Of a stretch of DNA of 64,000 nucleotides, positions 38,038 through 47,054 are shown in pieces. The position numbers and the translations under genes were made by a program. The notes beneath the pieces are model-generated. The model saw only the letters and a program-made list of their open reading frames with translations, was not told where the DNA came from and did not search any database. Source of the DNA: Novosphingobium meiothermophilum (GTDB taxonomy: Bacteria > Pseudomonadota > Alphaproteobacteria > Sphingomonadales > Sphingomonadaceae); NCBI RefSeq assembly GCF_003171715.1, contig NZ_QGHL01000001.1, positions 1 through 64,000 on the forward strand, in the 5' to 3' direction. Every line of letters starts with the position of its first letter. Within the stretch, counting starts at the first letter, position 1.

Positions 38038-38345
38038 AGATCCTCGGTCAGGATGAACTGCGGATTGTCGGCAAATTCGCCAAAGGCGGCGGCCACGGTC
38101 TGGAAGTCCGGCGTGGTCACATCGGCCACGAACGGGTCCATTGCCGTGATGTCGATCACCTCGATATACTGGCAGGGCGAAGGGGCCTGCGATCCGAACA
38201 GGCCGGTCGCCTTGTGGACGGTATAGCCTGAAACCGAGGCAAGCGCCCTCACGCCCGGAATATCGGTGCCCCGCGCCCATGCCTCGTAGGCTGCGGGATC
38301 GACACCGGGCTTCAGGTTGAACAGCACGATGATACGCACGGGCAT
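38034..38345 (-). CDS. REDY-like protein, HapK family
   Basis: 103 residues starting at an ATG with AGGAG 5 bases upstream. RIIVLFNLKPGVDPAAYEAW, YIEVIDITAMDPF and the ending FADNPQFILTEDL fit the HapK (REDY) family, first noted in prodigiosin-cluster genes, with a ferredoxin-like EthD-type fold. Biochemical role unknown; small dimeric folds of this kind often bind or cyclise hydrophobic compounds. It lies between the SDR and amidase genes with an 8-bp gap. Confidence 0.8.
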   Translation of the reverse strand: MPVRIIVLFNLKPGVDPAAYEAWARGTDIPGVRALASVSGYTVHKATGLFGSQAPSPCQYIEVIDITAMDPFVADVTTPDFQTVAAAFGEFADNPQFILTEDL

Positions 38346-38353
38346 TTCTCCTC

Positions 38354-39520
38354 TCAGCAATCGGGAAAGACCGCGCCGCCGAGCGCTGGCTCGATCCGGC
38401 GGGCAAGGGAAATCAGGCGCGCTTCCGATCCGCGCGGCCCCGCAAGCTGCACCGAAACCGGCAGGCCATCCGCATCGCGCCCGGCGGGCACGGCCAGGGC
38501 CGGCAGCCCCGCAACAGAGGCAAGCGCGGTGAAATCGGCCTGTGAGGACGGCGGCCGCATGCCATGCGCAAAGGCAGCATGGGGCGTTGTCGGCATGACC
38601 AGCACGCCATCGTCGCCCAGCGCATCGTGAAGCTGGCGCGCGGCGGCGCGCAGCAGGTCCATGTCGGGCACATGGCGCCCCACGGCATTGAGCGTGGCGC
38701 GCAATTCATCCGATGCCGCCGCCAGCGCCTGGCCCATGGCCTGCCTCAGGTAATCGGCCGCCAGCACCAGTGCGCTCAGGCGCAGCGTTCCGGGCGTTCC
38801 GGCAAGGCGCAGGCCCTCCGGCACAAGGCCGATCGCCGCCTGCGCCCGCGCATAGCCTGCCAGCACGCCGGGCTGGCATTCCACCCCGCCCAGCCCTTCC
38901 AGCACCAGCATCCGCGCAAAGGGCGCGGCATCGGTGGATGATCGCGGCGCCATGACGCGCCAGACCCGTTCCAGCTTGCCAAGGTCCATCGCCAGCGGGC
39001 CGATCACGTCCCATTCGGGCCGCAGGAACAGCAGCCCCTCGGCGGCCACCGCGCCGTGCGTGGGTTTCAGCCCATAAGCCCCGCAATAGGCGGCGGGAAT
39101 GCGGATCGATCCCAGCGTATCGGTGCCCAGCGCCACATCGCACAGGCCCGCCGCCACCGCCGCGCCGCTCCCGCCTGATGAACCGCCCGGCGTCCAGCCC
39201 TCGCGGTGGGGGTTGATGGTGCGGCCGAAGAAGGGATTGTCGCTCGTCGCGCCCAGCGCCGCCTCGTGCATGTTGAGCGTGCCGATCACCGCCATGCCTG
39301 CGCCGCGCAGGGCTGCCACCACCGGGGCATCGGCATCGGCCACCACGCCGCGCCGATGCCCCATGCCGCCCGTCCAGCCTAGCCCCCGGACCGCGACATT
39401 GGCCTTCACCCCCAGCGTGAGATCATCGAGCGGTCCTCTGCCGAAGTGCGCGCCCCGGTCGAACGCGACAAAGGCGTGCACTTTCGCGTTCGCCGCTTCA
39501 AGGTGCGGCCAGTCGATCAT
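38354..39520 (-). CDS. Amidase (amidase signature family)
   Basis: 388 residues. The Ser-cisSer-Lys triad is visible: Lys 39 in LGVKANVA, the glycine-serine segment TPGGSSGGSGAAVAAG, and the nucleophile region DTLGSIRIPAAYCG. It hydrolyses a linear amide to acid and ammonia or amine. The ATG overlaps the ligase stop by 4 bp. Slightly short for the family (usually 450-500 residues), with the loss after the signature. It supports a nitrogen-containing pathway intermediate. Confidence 0.91.
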   Translation of the reverse strand: MIDWPHLEAANAKVHAFVAFDRGAHFGRGPLDDLTLGVKANVAVRGLGWTGGMGHRRGVVADADAPVVAALRGAGMAVIGTLNMHEAALGATSDNPFFGRTINPHREGWTPGGSSGGSGAAVAAGLCDVALGTDTLGSIRIPAAYCGAYGLKPTHGAVAAEGLLFLRPEWDVIGPLAMDLGKLERVWRVMAPRSSTDAAPFARMLVLEGLGGVECQPGVLAGYARAQAAIGLVPEGLRLAGTPGTLRLSALVLAADYLRQAMGQALAAASDELRATLNAVGRHVPDMDLLRAAARQLHDALGDDGVLVMPTTPHAAFAHGMRPPSSQADFTALASVAGLPALAVPAGRDADGLPVSVQLAGPRGSEARLISLARRIEPALGGAVFPDC

Positions 39521-40893
39521 GCGCGCTCGTCGATCAGGCGGATCGGCTTCTGCCGCGTATCCACCTGTGTTGCCGCGGCCGTCCCGCCCGGCGCGCACAG
39601 CGCCACGCCCACCTCCACGCCAAGCCCGCGCCGCAGCAGTTCGGCCAGCGCGCCCGCATCGGTCCCGCCCCGGCTTTCGAGGATGACTTCCATCTCCTCG
39701 CGCCCGCTCGCATCGCGGCTGAGGCGGCACACATATTCGCCGGTCAGATCGGCGCGCCCCTCGATCAGGCCGGCAATGGCGTGGGGGAACAGGTTGATCC
39801 CGCGCAGCTTCACCATGTTGTCGCTGCGCCCCCGGAAGCCCGCAATGCGCCGGAACGCAATCTCGCCCCGGCCGCCCACTTCGCGCGTCACGTCGTGCGT
39901 GTTGAAGCGGATGCACGGCGCGATGTCGTCCTTGAACAGGCAGGTGACAACCATGTCGCCCATGCCGCCCGCGTCCACCGCCGCGCCGCTGTCGATGTCG
40001 AGCAACTCAAGGAAATGCGCGTCCTCCCACACGTAAAGGCCATCGCGGTCCGGCCCTTCGGCGGCAATCGGCCCGGTATCGCCCACGCCATACCAGTCAA
40101 ACGCCCTTGCCCCGCCCCATGCCGCTTCGATGGCAGAGCGGTCCTCGGTTCCCAGATGCCCGATGATGAGCCGCGCCGGGATGCGCTCGAACACGCCTTC
40201 GGCCCTGGCCACTTCGGCCAGCTTGCGGATGTAGTCGACAAACCCCACCACCACGCTCGCGCCGAAATCGGCCATCAGGTGCACCTGCTGCACCGATCGC
40301 GTCTCGATCCCCGTGCCTGCCGAAAGGAACAGGGCATTGGTGAAATGCGTCACCGCCTCGCGGATGAAGTGGCCGCCGTTGATCATCCCGTGGCCATAGA
40401 CGGAATGGACCACATCGCCCGAATGCACCCCCAGCCAGCGATAGAGTCGCCCGACCAGCAGGTTGATGACCTCGCGCCCCTTCGGCCCGAACAGCAGCGG
40501 CTGCGGGCGTCCGGTGGTGCCGCTGGTGGTGTGCAGGATCACCGGCGGACGGCTTGCCCCGCCCGCGCCGAATGTCTCCAGCCCGCCGAAATCGCCCAAT
40601 GGGGGGTGTTCGGCAATCGACGCCATGAGGTGCTGCTTGTCATAGACTGGCAGCTTGCCGATGTCGGCAAGGCCGCCGATGTCGCCCGGCTCGATCCCCT
40701 GCGCGCACCACAGCCGCTGATAGAACGGGATTTGCCAGCCGCGCGCCATCACCTTGCGGAACTGCGCATCCTGAAGGGCGAACAGCTCGTCCCGGCTGAT
40801 CGCGCGGAACTTGTGCACGAAGGCATCGCCCACCGGGTGATCGGCAAGCACCTGCCTGATGTCCAGCGTTTCGAAATAGGTCGGGAAGGTCAT
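39517..40893 (-). CDS. Phenylacetate-CoA ligase-like (PaaK family) adenylate-forming enzyme
   Basis: 458 residues. HTTSGTTGRP is the ATP-binding loop, YGVGDTGPIAAEG the second adenylate motif and FRGRSDNMVKLRGINLFP the hinge/C-terminal motif of PaaK-type ligases. It activates a carboxylic acid, probably aromatic, to its CoA thioester via an acyl-AMP. It overlaps the amidase and MmgE/PrpD genes by 4 bp each. The amidase could supply the free acid. Confidence 0.9.
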   Translation of the reverse strand: MTFPTYFETLDIRQVLADHPVGDAFVHKFRAISRDELFALQDAQFRKVMARGWQIPFYQRLWCAQGIEPGDIGGLADIGKLPVYDKQHLMASIAEHPPLGDFGGLETFGAGGASRPPVILHTTSGTTGRPQPLLFGPKGREVINLLVGRLYRWLGVHSGDVVHSVYGHGMINGGHFIREAVTHFTNALFLSAGTGIETRSVQQVHLMADFGASVVVGFVDYIRKLAEVARAEGVFERIPARLIIGHLGTEDRSAIEAAWGGARAFDWYGVGDTGPIAAEGPDRDGLYVWEDAHFLELLDIDSGAAVDAGGMGDMVVTCLFKDDIAPCIRFNTHDVTREVGGRGEIAFRRIAGFRGRSDNMVKLRGINLFPHAIAGLIEGRADLTGEYVCRLSRDASGREEMEVILESRGGTDAGALAELLRRGLGVEVGVALCAPGGTAAATQVDTRQKPIRLIDERA

Positions 40894-42179
40894 GCAGGGT
40901 CCGTGATGAAGGAAAGCGGATCGGCAAGAAGGCGCGGGTCCGGGTCGGCAAAGGCAAGACGGCGGCACAGGACGCGCTTGGCCTCGGCCTGCGCGGCCGA
41001 AAGCGGCGCATCGGGCGCGCCCAGCGTTGCCGGAACGGCGCATTCCACGCGCGATCCATCGGCCAGCACAATCACCAGCCGCTGCGGCGAAAGCGCGTTG
41101 GGATCGGCATTACCATCGTCATGCAGCGCAAATCGGGCCGCCAGCGCGGCAATCTGCGGATCGGCAAAGGTTTCCGGTGCAAACCGGCGCGGGTCGATCT
41201 CGCCATCGCGCAGCATCAGCGCTGCCAGAAACGGCAGGCACAGCCGCGCGTAGGCGGGCGTCATCGCCGGGTCGTGGGGGCGGCCCACCAGGTGGCGGAT
41301 CAGCGGCGGGACATGCGCCTCCACGCGCGCCACCTCCTGCCCGGCAAAGGGCTGAAGCGTGCCCAGCACCGCATGGCTTGCCCGGCCCGATGGATAGGGC
41401 TTGGTGCTCACCTGCGAGATCAGCCAGCGCTGGCCCAGCGTGCGGGTGTAGGTCTCAAGGCTGCCCCGGTCGAACAGCCTGAGATGCCCGAACGGCCCCT
41501 CGATCACGTCATGCGCCGCCGTCAGCCCGTGGCGCACGAGATCAGCCGCGTGGATCGCGCCGCGCGCGGCATTGGCAAATTGCAGCGGCAGCGCGATGGA
41601 GCCTTCGCTATGCGCCTGCATCGTGCCCGCCGCATGGGCATGGGCCATGCCCAGCACATCGGCAAACCGGCCTTCCGGCAATCCCGCGATCCGCGCCACC
41701 GCCAGCGCCGCGCCGTATATCCCGGCGGTGGCGGGGCGGAAGAACGTCAGCGCCGTTTCCGCCGCCACACCCAGCCCGGCGGCCACATCCACCCCCACCG
41801 CAATCGCCGCCAGCACCGCTTCGGGATCGGCCCCGCCCTTGCGGTCGGCGGCCGCCATCACCGCCGGAACCACTGCCGACATGGCATGAACCACCGCGCC
41901 TTCATGCACCGCGTCCCATTCCAGCGCGTGAATGGCAAAGCAGTTCACATAGGCCGCGCCCATCGCGGGAAGGCGCTCGTCCCGCGCGATCAGGCGCGCA
42001 TCGCTGCCCTTGCCCCAGCTGCGCGCCACCGCCAGCACGCCGTCCATGCCCGGCGCGGTCGATCCCGCCGCGCCCACCGCCAGCGTATCAGCCAGGAGCC
42101 GCAGCGTGTCGGCGCGCACCGCCTCCGGCAGCACGTGGCGCGCCGCGGCAAAGGCCAGCAGGTGTTCGGTCGGTGTCAT
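40890..42179 (-). CDS. MmgE/PrpD family protein
   Basis: 429 residues. The all-helical MmgE/PrpD fold is indicated by ALEWDAVHEGAVVHAMSAVV, YGAALAVARIAGLPEGRFADVLGMA, and TKPYPSGRASHAVL near 260. The family includes 2-methylcitrate dehydratase, cis-aconitate decarboxylase and iminodisuccinate epimerase, so dehydration or decarboxylation of a tricarboxylate-like acid is possible. First gene of the eight-gene (-) operon, behind a class II palindrome and divergent from the GntR regulator. Confidence 0.88.
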   Translation of the reverse strand: MTPTEHLLAFAAARHVLPEAVRADTLRLLADTLAVGAAGSTAPGMDGVLAVARSWGKGSDARLIARDERLPAMGAAYVNCFAIHALEWDAVHEGAVVHAMSAVVPAVMAAADRKGGADPEAVLAAIAVGVDVAAGLGVAAETALTFFRPATAGIYGAALAVARIAGLPEGRFADVLGMAHAHAAGTMQAHSEGSIALPLQFANAARGAIHAADLVRHGLTAAHDVIEGPFGHLRLFDRGSLETYTRTLGQRWLISQVSTKPYPSGRASHAVLGTLQPFAGQEVARVEAHVPPLIRHLVGRPHDPAMTPAYARLCLPFLAALMLRDGEIDPRRFAPETFADPQIAALAARFALHDDGNADPNALSPQRLVIVLADGSRVECAVPATLGAPDAPLSAAQAEAKRVLCRRLAFADPDPRLLADPLSFITDPA

Positions 42180-42246
42180 GCAGGCCCTTGCCCAGAAGCA
42201 ATCCGATGGGCGATAACCGTGCCACCGCAGGCTTGGCTTTTCCCGT

Positions 42247-42256
42247 TGTCCGGACA
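42247..42256. promoter_or_regulatory. Class II operator between MmgE/PrpD and GntR genes
   Basis: Perfect palindrome TGTCCGGACA, ending 39 bp before the GntR start and 67 bp upstream of the MmgE/PrpD start. The same ten bases recur twice at 47.95-48.17 kb. The likely reader is the adjacent GntR protein. Confidence 0.55.
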
Positions 42257-42295
42257 TAATGACCGGAGAATGGATAGTCGGCGCCGGAGAGTGAT

Positions 42296-43048
42296 GTGAC
42301 AGAGTGCGTTCCTCTGGCTAAAGACCGCGAACCGCCGCGCTATCTGCAACTTGCCGGCGACCTGCGGCGCAAGGTTCTGGCGGGCGGTTTCCCCGCCGGG
42401 TTTCCCACCGAGGCAGAACTTTGCGCGCACTATGGCGTCAGCCGCTTCACCGTGCGCGAGGCGCTGCGCCGTCTTCAGGCCGAAGGGCTGATCTCCCGCC
42501 GCCGCGGCTCCGGCACCAGCATCCAGCCCGCCGCCGCGCGCGGGCGCGCGCTGCACCAGCCGTTGTCCAACATTGGCGAACTGCTGCAATACGGGCGCGG
42601 CTCGCAGATCACCTACCGTCCGCTGGGCCGTGTCGATCTGCCCGGCCTTGCCGTCAGCCATCTGGGCCAGACAAGAGCGGACGAACAGTGGATCGGCTTT
42701 TCCGGCCTGCGCACCCTGCCCGGCGACCCCCGTCCGCTGGCGCTGACCGAAGTGTTCTTCGCGCCCCGGCTCGAAGCGGTCTGCGCGCGGCTCGATCTTT
42801 CCAGCGGCACGCTCTTTGCCCAGCTTGATGAACTGGCCGGGATCAATGTCGGCAAGGTCACGCAGGATATTCAGGCCATTCCCGCCGGGTCCGAAGCCGC
42901 CCGCCTGCTCGGCCTCAGGCGCGGCAGTCCGGTGCTGCGCGTGATCCGCTGCTATCACGATCTTTCCGGCCGCCTGTTCGAGATTTCCGTCACCCACCAC
43001 CCCGGCGACCGCTTCGTCTATTCGATGCACATCGACGTGGAAGGCTAG
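42296..43048 (+). CDS. GntR family (HutC/UTRA type) transcriptional regulator
   Basis: 250 residues starting at GTG with GGAGAG 5 bases upstream. The winged helix is FPTEAELCAHYGVSRFTVREALRRLQAEGLISRRRGSGTS (about residues 36-75), then a UTRA ligand domain (SGTLFAQLDELAGINV to the end). Such regulators usually repress and release DNA on binding a metabolite. It is divergent from the eight-gene operon and convergent with the CoA-transferase operon, so it is well placed to control both through the class II palindromes. Confidence 0.92.
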   Translation: MTECVPLAKDREPPRYLQLAGDLRRKVLAGGFPAGFPTEAELCAHYGVSRFTVREALRRLQAEGLISRRRGSGTSIQPAAARGRALHQPLSNIGELLQYGRGSQITYRPLGRVDLPGLAVSHLGQTRADEQWIGFSGLRTLPGDPRPLALTEVFFAPRLEAVCARLDLSSGTLFAQLDELAGINVGKVTQDIQAIPAGSEAARLLGLRRGSPVLRVIRCYHDLSGRLFEISVTHHPGDRFVYSMHIDVEG

Positions 43049-44133
43049 GGCCCAAACCGCTCCGGATCGGGCACCGGCCCCGCCGCCCAGCTTTCACCCG
43101 AAAAGCGGATAGGCGGGGCAATGTGGTGGCGTCCATCGGCCTCCACCAGCAGCCCGCGATGCGCCACATGGGGCTGGTCGAAGGCTTCGCGGAAATCGAG
43201 CACGGGCGCAAAGGCCACGTCGATGGCCTCCATCCAGTGCATCCATTCATCACGCGTCCTGGTCAGGAACGTCTCGCGCAGGAAGGCGATGGCCGGGGCC
43301 TGCCCCTCGCCCGCCTCCGCCATGGCCGATGCCAGCAGATCCTCGCGGCCCAGCGCCCTCAGCAGGTTGCGCGCAAACTTTTCCTCGCGCCCGCCCAGCA
43401 CAACGTGCCTGCCATCGGCCGTTTCATAGACCTGATAGAACGCCGATCCGCCCAGCGAACGCTGCGTGGCCGAACGCGGCGCCTCACCCCCGGCAATCGC
43501 GCCGCTGGCCATGTGCACGCACCACGGCAGCATGGCATCGAACATGGCAATATCAAGGTAATCGCCGCTGCCCGTCCTCTCGCGCCCGATCAGCGCCATC
43601 AGCACGGCCGAAAGCGCGGTCAGGCCCGCCCCCATGTCGGCGGCGGGCACGGCCGGGATCACCGGCGTCCCGTCCGGCCCGTCGTTCACCGAAAGAAACC
43701 CGGCCAGCGCCTCCACCGCCACATCGTGCGCCGGGTGGTGTGCCAGCGGCCCGTCCTGCCCGAAGGCCGATATCGAGCAATAGATGATGCGCGGGTTTGC
43801 CGCGCGAACGGCGGCGAAGTCGAACCCCAGCCGCGCCATCACGCCGGGGCGGAAACTTTCGGCAAAGACATCGGCCCCGGCAATCAGGTCCCACAGCCGC
43901 GCCTTGCCCTCGTCGGTCTTGAGATCGAGCGTGACCGCTTCCTTGCCCCGGTTGAGGTTGGCAAACCACACCGAATGCCCGTTTTCGAACGGGGCCATGG
44001 CGCGCACGGGATCGCCTGCGGGCGGTTCCACCTTGATGACCCGCGCGCCGTGGTCGGCCATCATCCCGGTCATCGCCGGGCCGGGGAAGAACTGCGTCAG
44101 ATCAACGACCGTGATGCCCGAAAGCTTGCCCAT
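43045..44133 (-). CDS. Class III CoA-transferase (CaiB/BaiF family), copy 1
   Basis: 362 residues. LSGITVVDLTQFFPGPAMTGMMADHGARVIKVEPP is the classic N terminus, with the catalytic Asp expected near 165 in SGDYLDIAMFD. It transfers CoA between carboxylic acids via an aspartyl-CoA anhydride. It shares one base with the second transferase gene and overlaps the gntR end by 4 bp on the opposite strand. Last gene of the five-gene (-) CoA operon. Confidence 0.92.
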   Translation of the reverse strand: MGKLSGITVVDLTQFFPGPAMTGMMADHGARVIKVEPPAGDPVRAMAPFENGHSVWFANLNRGKEAVTLDLKTDEGKARLWDLIAGADVFAESFRPGVMARLGFDFAAVRAANPRIIYCSISAFGQDGPLAHHPAHDVAVEALAGFLSVNDGPDGTPVIPAVPAADMGAGLTALSAVLMALIGRERTGSGDYLDIAMFDAMLPWCVHMASGAIAGGEAPRSATQRSLGGSAFYQVYETADGRHVVLGGREEKFARNLLRALGREDLLASAMAEAGEGQAPAIAFLRETFLTRTRDEWMHWMEAIDVAFAPVLDFREAFDQPHVAHRGLLVEADGRHHIAPPIRFSGESWAAGPVPDPERFGP

Positions 44134-45344
44134 CACACCACGCCCTTCGCCTTCAGCGCTGCGGCATCGGCGGCGGAAAAGCCCAGTTCGGCAAGGATCG
44201 CCTCGCTGTCTGCGCCCAGCAGCGGCCCGGCGCGGTTGGGCAGGCGCTTGCCATCCAGCCGGATCGGGCTGGCCAGCACATGCAGCCCGGCGCGATCGGG
44301 ATGGTCCACCGCGGTGCGCATGCCGATCTCGTCCAGCCAGGGATTGTCCATCGCCTGATCCAGCCCATAGACCGGCGCCACCGGCAGATGCCCTTGCAGC
44401 AGCGCCAGCCAGTGCGCCACCGGCGCTTCGCCAAATGCCGCATCCAGCACCTGCGTCAGCGCCTCGCGGTTGGCCAGCCGGTCGGCATTGGTGCGAAAGC
44501 GCGGGTCCGATGCAATCTGCGTCCAGCCGGTGCGCGCCATCAGCACGTCCCAGAACTTGGGCAACTGGCACATCACGAACATCCAGCCGTCGCTTGCCTT
44601 CACCATCTGGCTGGGCGTGGCGGTGGGGTGGGCCGAACGCGGGGTGCGCCCGGTCACGTCGCCTTCGTTCATGTACCACAGCGCCGGATAGCTGGTCTGG
44701 TGCAGGGCCGCGGAAAGCAGGTCGGTATCCACATCGCGCCCCAGCCCCGATCGCTGCGCATCGACAAGCGCGGCCAGAAGGCCCACCGCCATGATCGTGC
44801 CGGTCATGAAATCGACCATGGACAGCCCCATGCGCTGCGGCTCGCCATCGGGATCGCCGGTCAGCATGCAGTATCCGGCCTCGGCCTGCATCAGATAGTC
44901 ATAGCCCGGCCATTTCGCGCGGGCATTGTCGCGCCCGTAGGCCGAAAGGTGCGCACAGACGATGGCCGGGTTGATGTCCTTCAGCGCGTCATAGGTCACG
45001 CCCATCTGCGCCGGAAGATCGCCGCGCATGTTGTTGGCAACCGCGTGGGCGCTGCGCACCAGCCGATGCAGCACGTCCTGCCCCTCCGGCGTTGCCAGAT
45101 CCAGCGTGAGCGAACGCTTGTTGAGGTTGAACGCCTGAAAATAGAGGCTTTCCCCCTCGCGCAGGAAATGCGGCCCCACCGCGCGCGCGGTATCGCCCCC
45201 GCCCTTGCCGTCCTTCGCTGGCGGCTCGATCTTGATGACCTCTGCCCCAAGTTGCGCCAGATGCATCGTGCCATATGGCCCCGCGCCATACTGCTCGATC
45301 GAAACGATGCGAAAGCCCGCAAGGGGCAGTGCGCGCGTGCTCAT
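44133..45344 (-). CDS. Class III CoA-transferase (CaiB/BaiF family), copy 2
   Basis: 403 residues: LAGFRIVSIEQYGAGPYGTMHLAQLGAEVIKIEPP at the start, PGYDYLMQAEAGYCMLTGDP and the catalytic-Asp region LGRDVDTDLLSAAL. Longer than copy 1 and clearly distinct in sequence, so the two may use different acids or form a heteromer. It overlaps the acyl-CoA dehydrogenase gene by 4 bp. Succinyl-CoA or another intermediate is the probable CoA donor. Confidence 0.92.
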   Translation of the reverse strand: MSTRALPLAGFRIVSIEQYGAGPYGTMHLAQLGAEVIKIEPPAKDGKGGGDTARAVGPHFLREGESLYFQAFNLNKRSLTLDLATPEGQDVLHRLVRSAHAVANNMRGDLPAQMGVTYDALKDINPAIVCAHLSAYGRDNARAKWPGYDYLMQAEAGYCMLTGDPDGEPQRMGLSMVDFMTGTIMAVGLLAALVDAQRSGLGRDVDTDLLSAALHQTSYPALWYMNEGDVTGRTPRSAHPTATPSQMVKASDGWMFVMCQLPKFWDVLMARTGWTQIASDPRFRTNADRLANREALTQVLDAAFGEAPVAHWLALLQGHLPVAPVYGLDQAMDNPWLDEIGMRTAVDHPDRAGLHVLASPIRLDGKRLPNRAGPLLGADSEAILAELGFSAADAAALKAKGVV

Positions 45345-46531
45345 GCCGGGTTCCGCTTCACCCACTGCCGGGAAATGATGATGCGCTGCATCTCGTTGGT
45401 CCCTTCCCCGATGCACATCAGCATGGCGTCGCGGTAGAAGCGCTCGATCTCGTATTCCTTGGAATAGGAATAGCCACCGAAGATGCGCATGGCCTCCTGC
45501 GCGTTGAGAAAGCCGGCTTCGCTGGCAAAATACTTCGCCATGCCCGCTTCCATGTCGCAGCGTTCGCCCCGGTCATAGGCGGCAGCGGCATCCAGCGTCA
45601 GCAGGCGCGCGGCGCGCGCGCGCGTCACCATCTCGCCCAGCTTGAGCTGGATCGCCTGATGATCGGCAATCGGCTTGCCCATGGTCTGGCGCTCCTGCGC
45701 ATATTGCGTGGCAAGGCGCAGCGCGCCCTCGGCAATGCCCACGCCGCGCGCGGCCACATTGATGCGGCCCAGTTCCAGCCCGCCGGTTGCCTGAAAGAAG
45801 CCCTGCCCCTCGACCCCGCCGATGAGCTGATCGGCCGGAACGCGGTAGTCGTCGAACACCAGCTCGGCGCTGTCGATCGCCTTGTAGCCCAGCTTGTCGA
45901 ACTTCTTGCCGATGGTGAAGCCCTCGCCATCGCCGCCGCGCTTGTCGCACAGGAAGAAGCTCATCCCCTTGTAGCGCGGATTGGCATCGGGATCGGTCTT
46001 GGCGATCACGGCATAGCATGATCCGTTGATCGAATTGGTGATCCAGGTCTTCGTGCCGTTGAGCACGTAATGGTCGCCCTCGCGCCGCGCGGTGGTGCGG
46101 ATGGCCTGAAGATCGGTGCCTGCGTTCGGTTCGGTCAGTCCCAGCCCGCCCCGGATTTCGCCGCTGGCAAACCGGGGCAGCCATTTGCGCTTCTGCTCCT
46201 CGGTGCCGAACCGTTCGACTGCGGCCGCCATGATGAGGTGCGAATTGAAGATGCCGGTCAGCGCCATCCAGTGCGATGCCACCTTCATCACGATCTTGGC
46301 ATAGGTGGCAGACGGCAGGCCCAGCCCGCCGTATTCGGTGCCGATGGTCGCGCCGAACAGGCCCATTTCGGCCATCTGGTTCACCAGATCCGCGGGCCAG
46401 ATGTCCTTGTGATCGTGCGCCATCACCACCTGCGGCGTCACTTCACCAGCCACCCACTTGTCGATGGCGTCAAGCAGCGCGGCTTCTTCTTCGGGGTCCA
46501 TGGGCGGACGGGCAGTGCTGGGTCCGGTCAT
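45341..46531 (-). CDS. Acyl-CoA dehydrogenase
   Basis: 396 residues. FAD/substrate segments GGLGLTEPNAGTDLQAIRT and WITNSINGSCYAVIAKTD, and the C-terminal RDAMLMCIGEGTNEMQR containing the catalytic Glu, show an intact enzyme that makes an enoyl-CoA and passes electrons to ETF. In this gene order (CoA transfer, dehydrogenation, hydration, lyase) it may oxidise a saturated branched acyl-CoA such as methylsuccinyl-CoA. That specificity is inference. Confidence 0.94.
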   Translation of the reverse strand: MTGPSTARPPMDPEEEAALLDAIDKWVAGEVTPQVVMAHDHKDIWPADLVNQMAEMGLFGATIGTEYGGLGLPSATYAKIVMKVASHWMALTGIFNSHLIMAAAVERFGTEEQKRKWLPRFASGEIRGGLGLTEPNAGTDLQAIRTTARREGDHYVLNGTKTWITNSINGSCYAVIAKTDPDANPRYKGMSFFLCDKRGGDGEGFTIGKKFDKLGYKAIDSAELVFDDYRVPADQLIGGVEGQGFFQATGGLELGRINVAARGVGIAEGALRLATQYAQERQTMGKPIADHQAIQLKLGEMVTRARAARLLTLDAAAAYDRGERCDMEAGMAKYFASEAGFLNAQEAMRIFGGYSYSKEYEIERFYRDAMLMCIGEGTNEMQRIIISRQWVKRNPA

Positions 46532-46544
46532 TTCCGGGCGCTCC

Positions 46545-47054
46545 TCATTCGTCCATCGGGCCGAAGCCGCGCTTCCAGATCAGCATGACGCGCACGAAAT
46601 CGCACACCACGTCGCCGTGCTGGTTCCGGCCCACGGTCTTGATCGTCACGATCCCCTGTGTCGGGCGCTTTTCGGACTCGCGCTTTTCCAGCACTTCGGT
46701 TTCCGAATAGATCGTGTCCCCGGCAAACACCGGCTTCAGCAGGCGGATTTCCTTCCACCCCAGATTGGCCACGGCCTTCTGCGAAACGTCCGAAACGCTC
46801 TGCCCGGTCATGATCGCCACCGTCAGCGGGCTGGCAACCAGCGGCTTGCCGAACTCGGTCTTGGCGGCAAAGGCGTGGTCGCAGTGCGATGGATGCTGGT
46901 TCATCGTCAGCAGGCTGAACCAGATGTTGTCGTTGTCGGTGATCGTGCGTCCGGGGCGGTGCTCGTAGATGTCCCCGACGTTGAACTCCTCGAAATAGCG
47001 GCCATAGGTTTCCCGGTAGCGGCCGGGGGCCACTTCGACGGCGCCTTCACGCAT
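46545..47054 (-). CDS. MaoC family hydratase (mesaconyl/itaconyl-CoA hydratase-like)
   Basis: 169 residues of hot-dog fold. ITDNDNIWFSLLTMNQHPSHCDHAFA, FGKPLVASPLTV and LGWKEIRLLKPVFAGDTIYS match the subgroup found beside CitE-like lyases, which hydrates branched dicarboxylic enoyl-CoAs. It overlaps the lyase gene by 8 bp and precedes the dehydrogenase by 13 bp. A similar CitE, MaoC and FadE neighbourhood is known in Mycobacterium (Rv2498c-Rv2500c), linked to itaconate/citramalyl-CoA breakdown. Confidence 0.88.
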   Translation of the reverse strand: MREGAVEVAPGRYRETYGRYFEEFNVGDIYEHRPGRTITDNDNIWFSLLTMNQHPSHCDHAFAAKTEFGKPLVASPLTVAIMTGQSVSDVSQKAVANLGWKEIRLLKPVFAGDTIYSETEVLEKRESEKRPTQGIVTIKTVGRNQHGDVVCDFVRVMLIWKRGFGPMDE

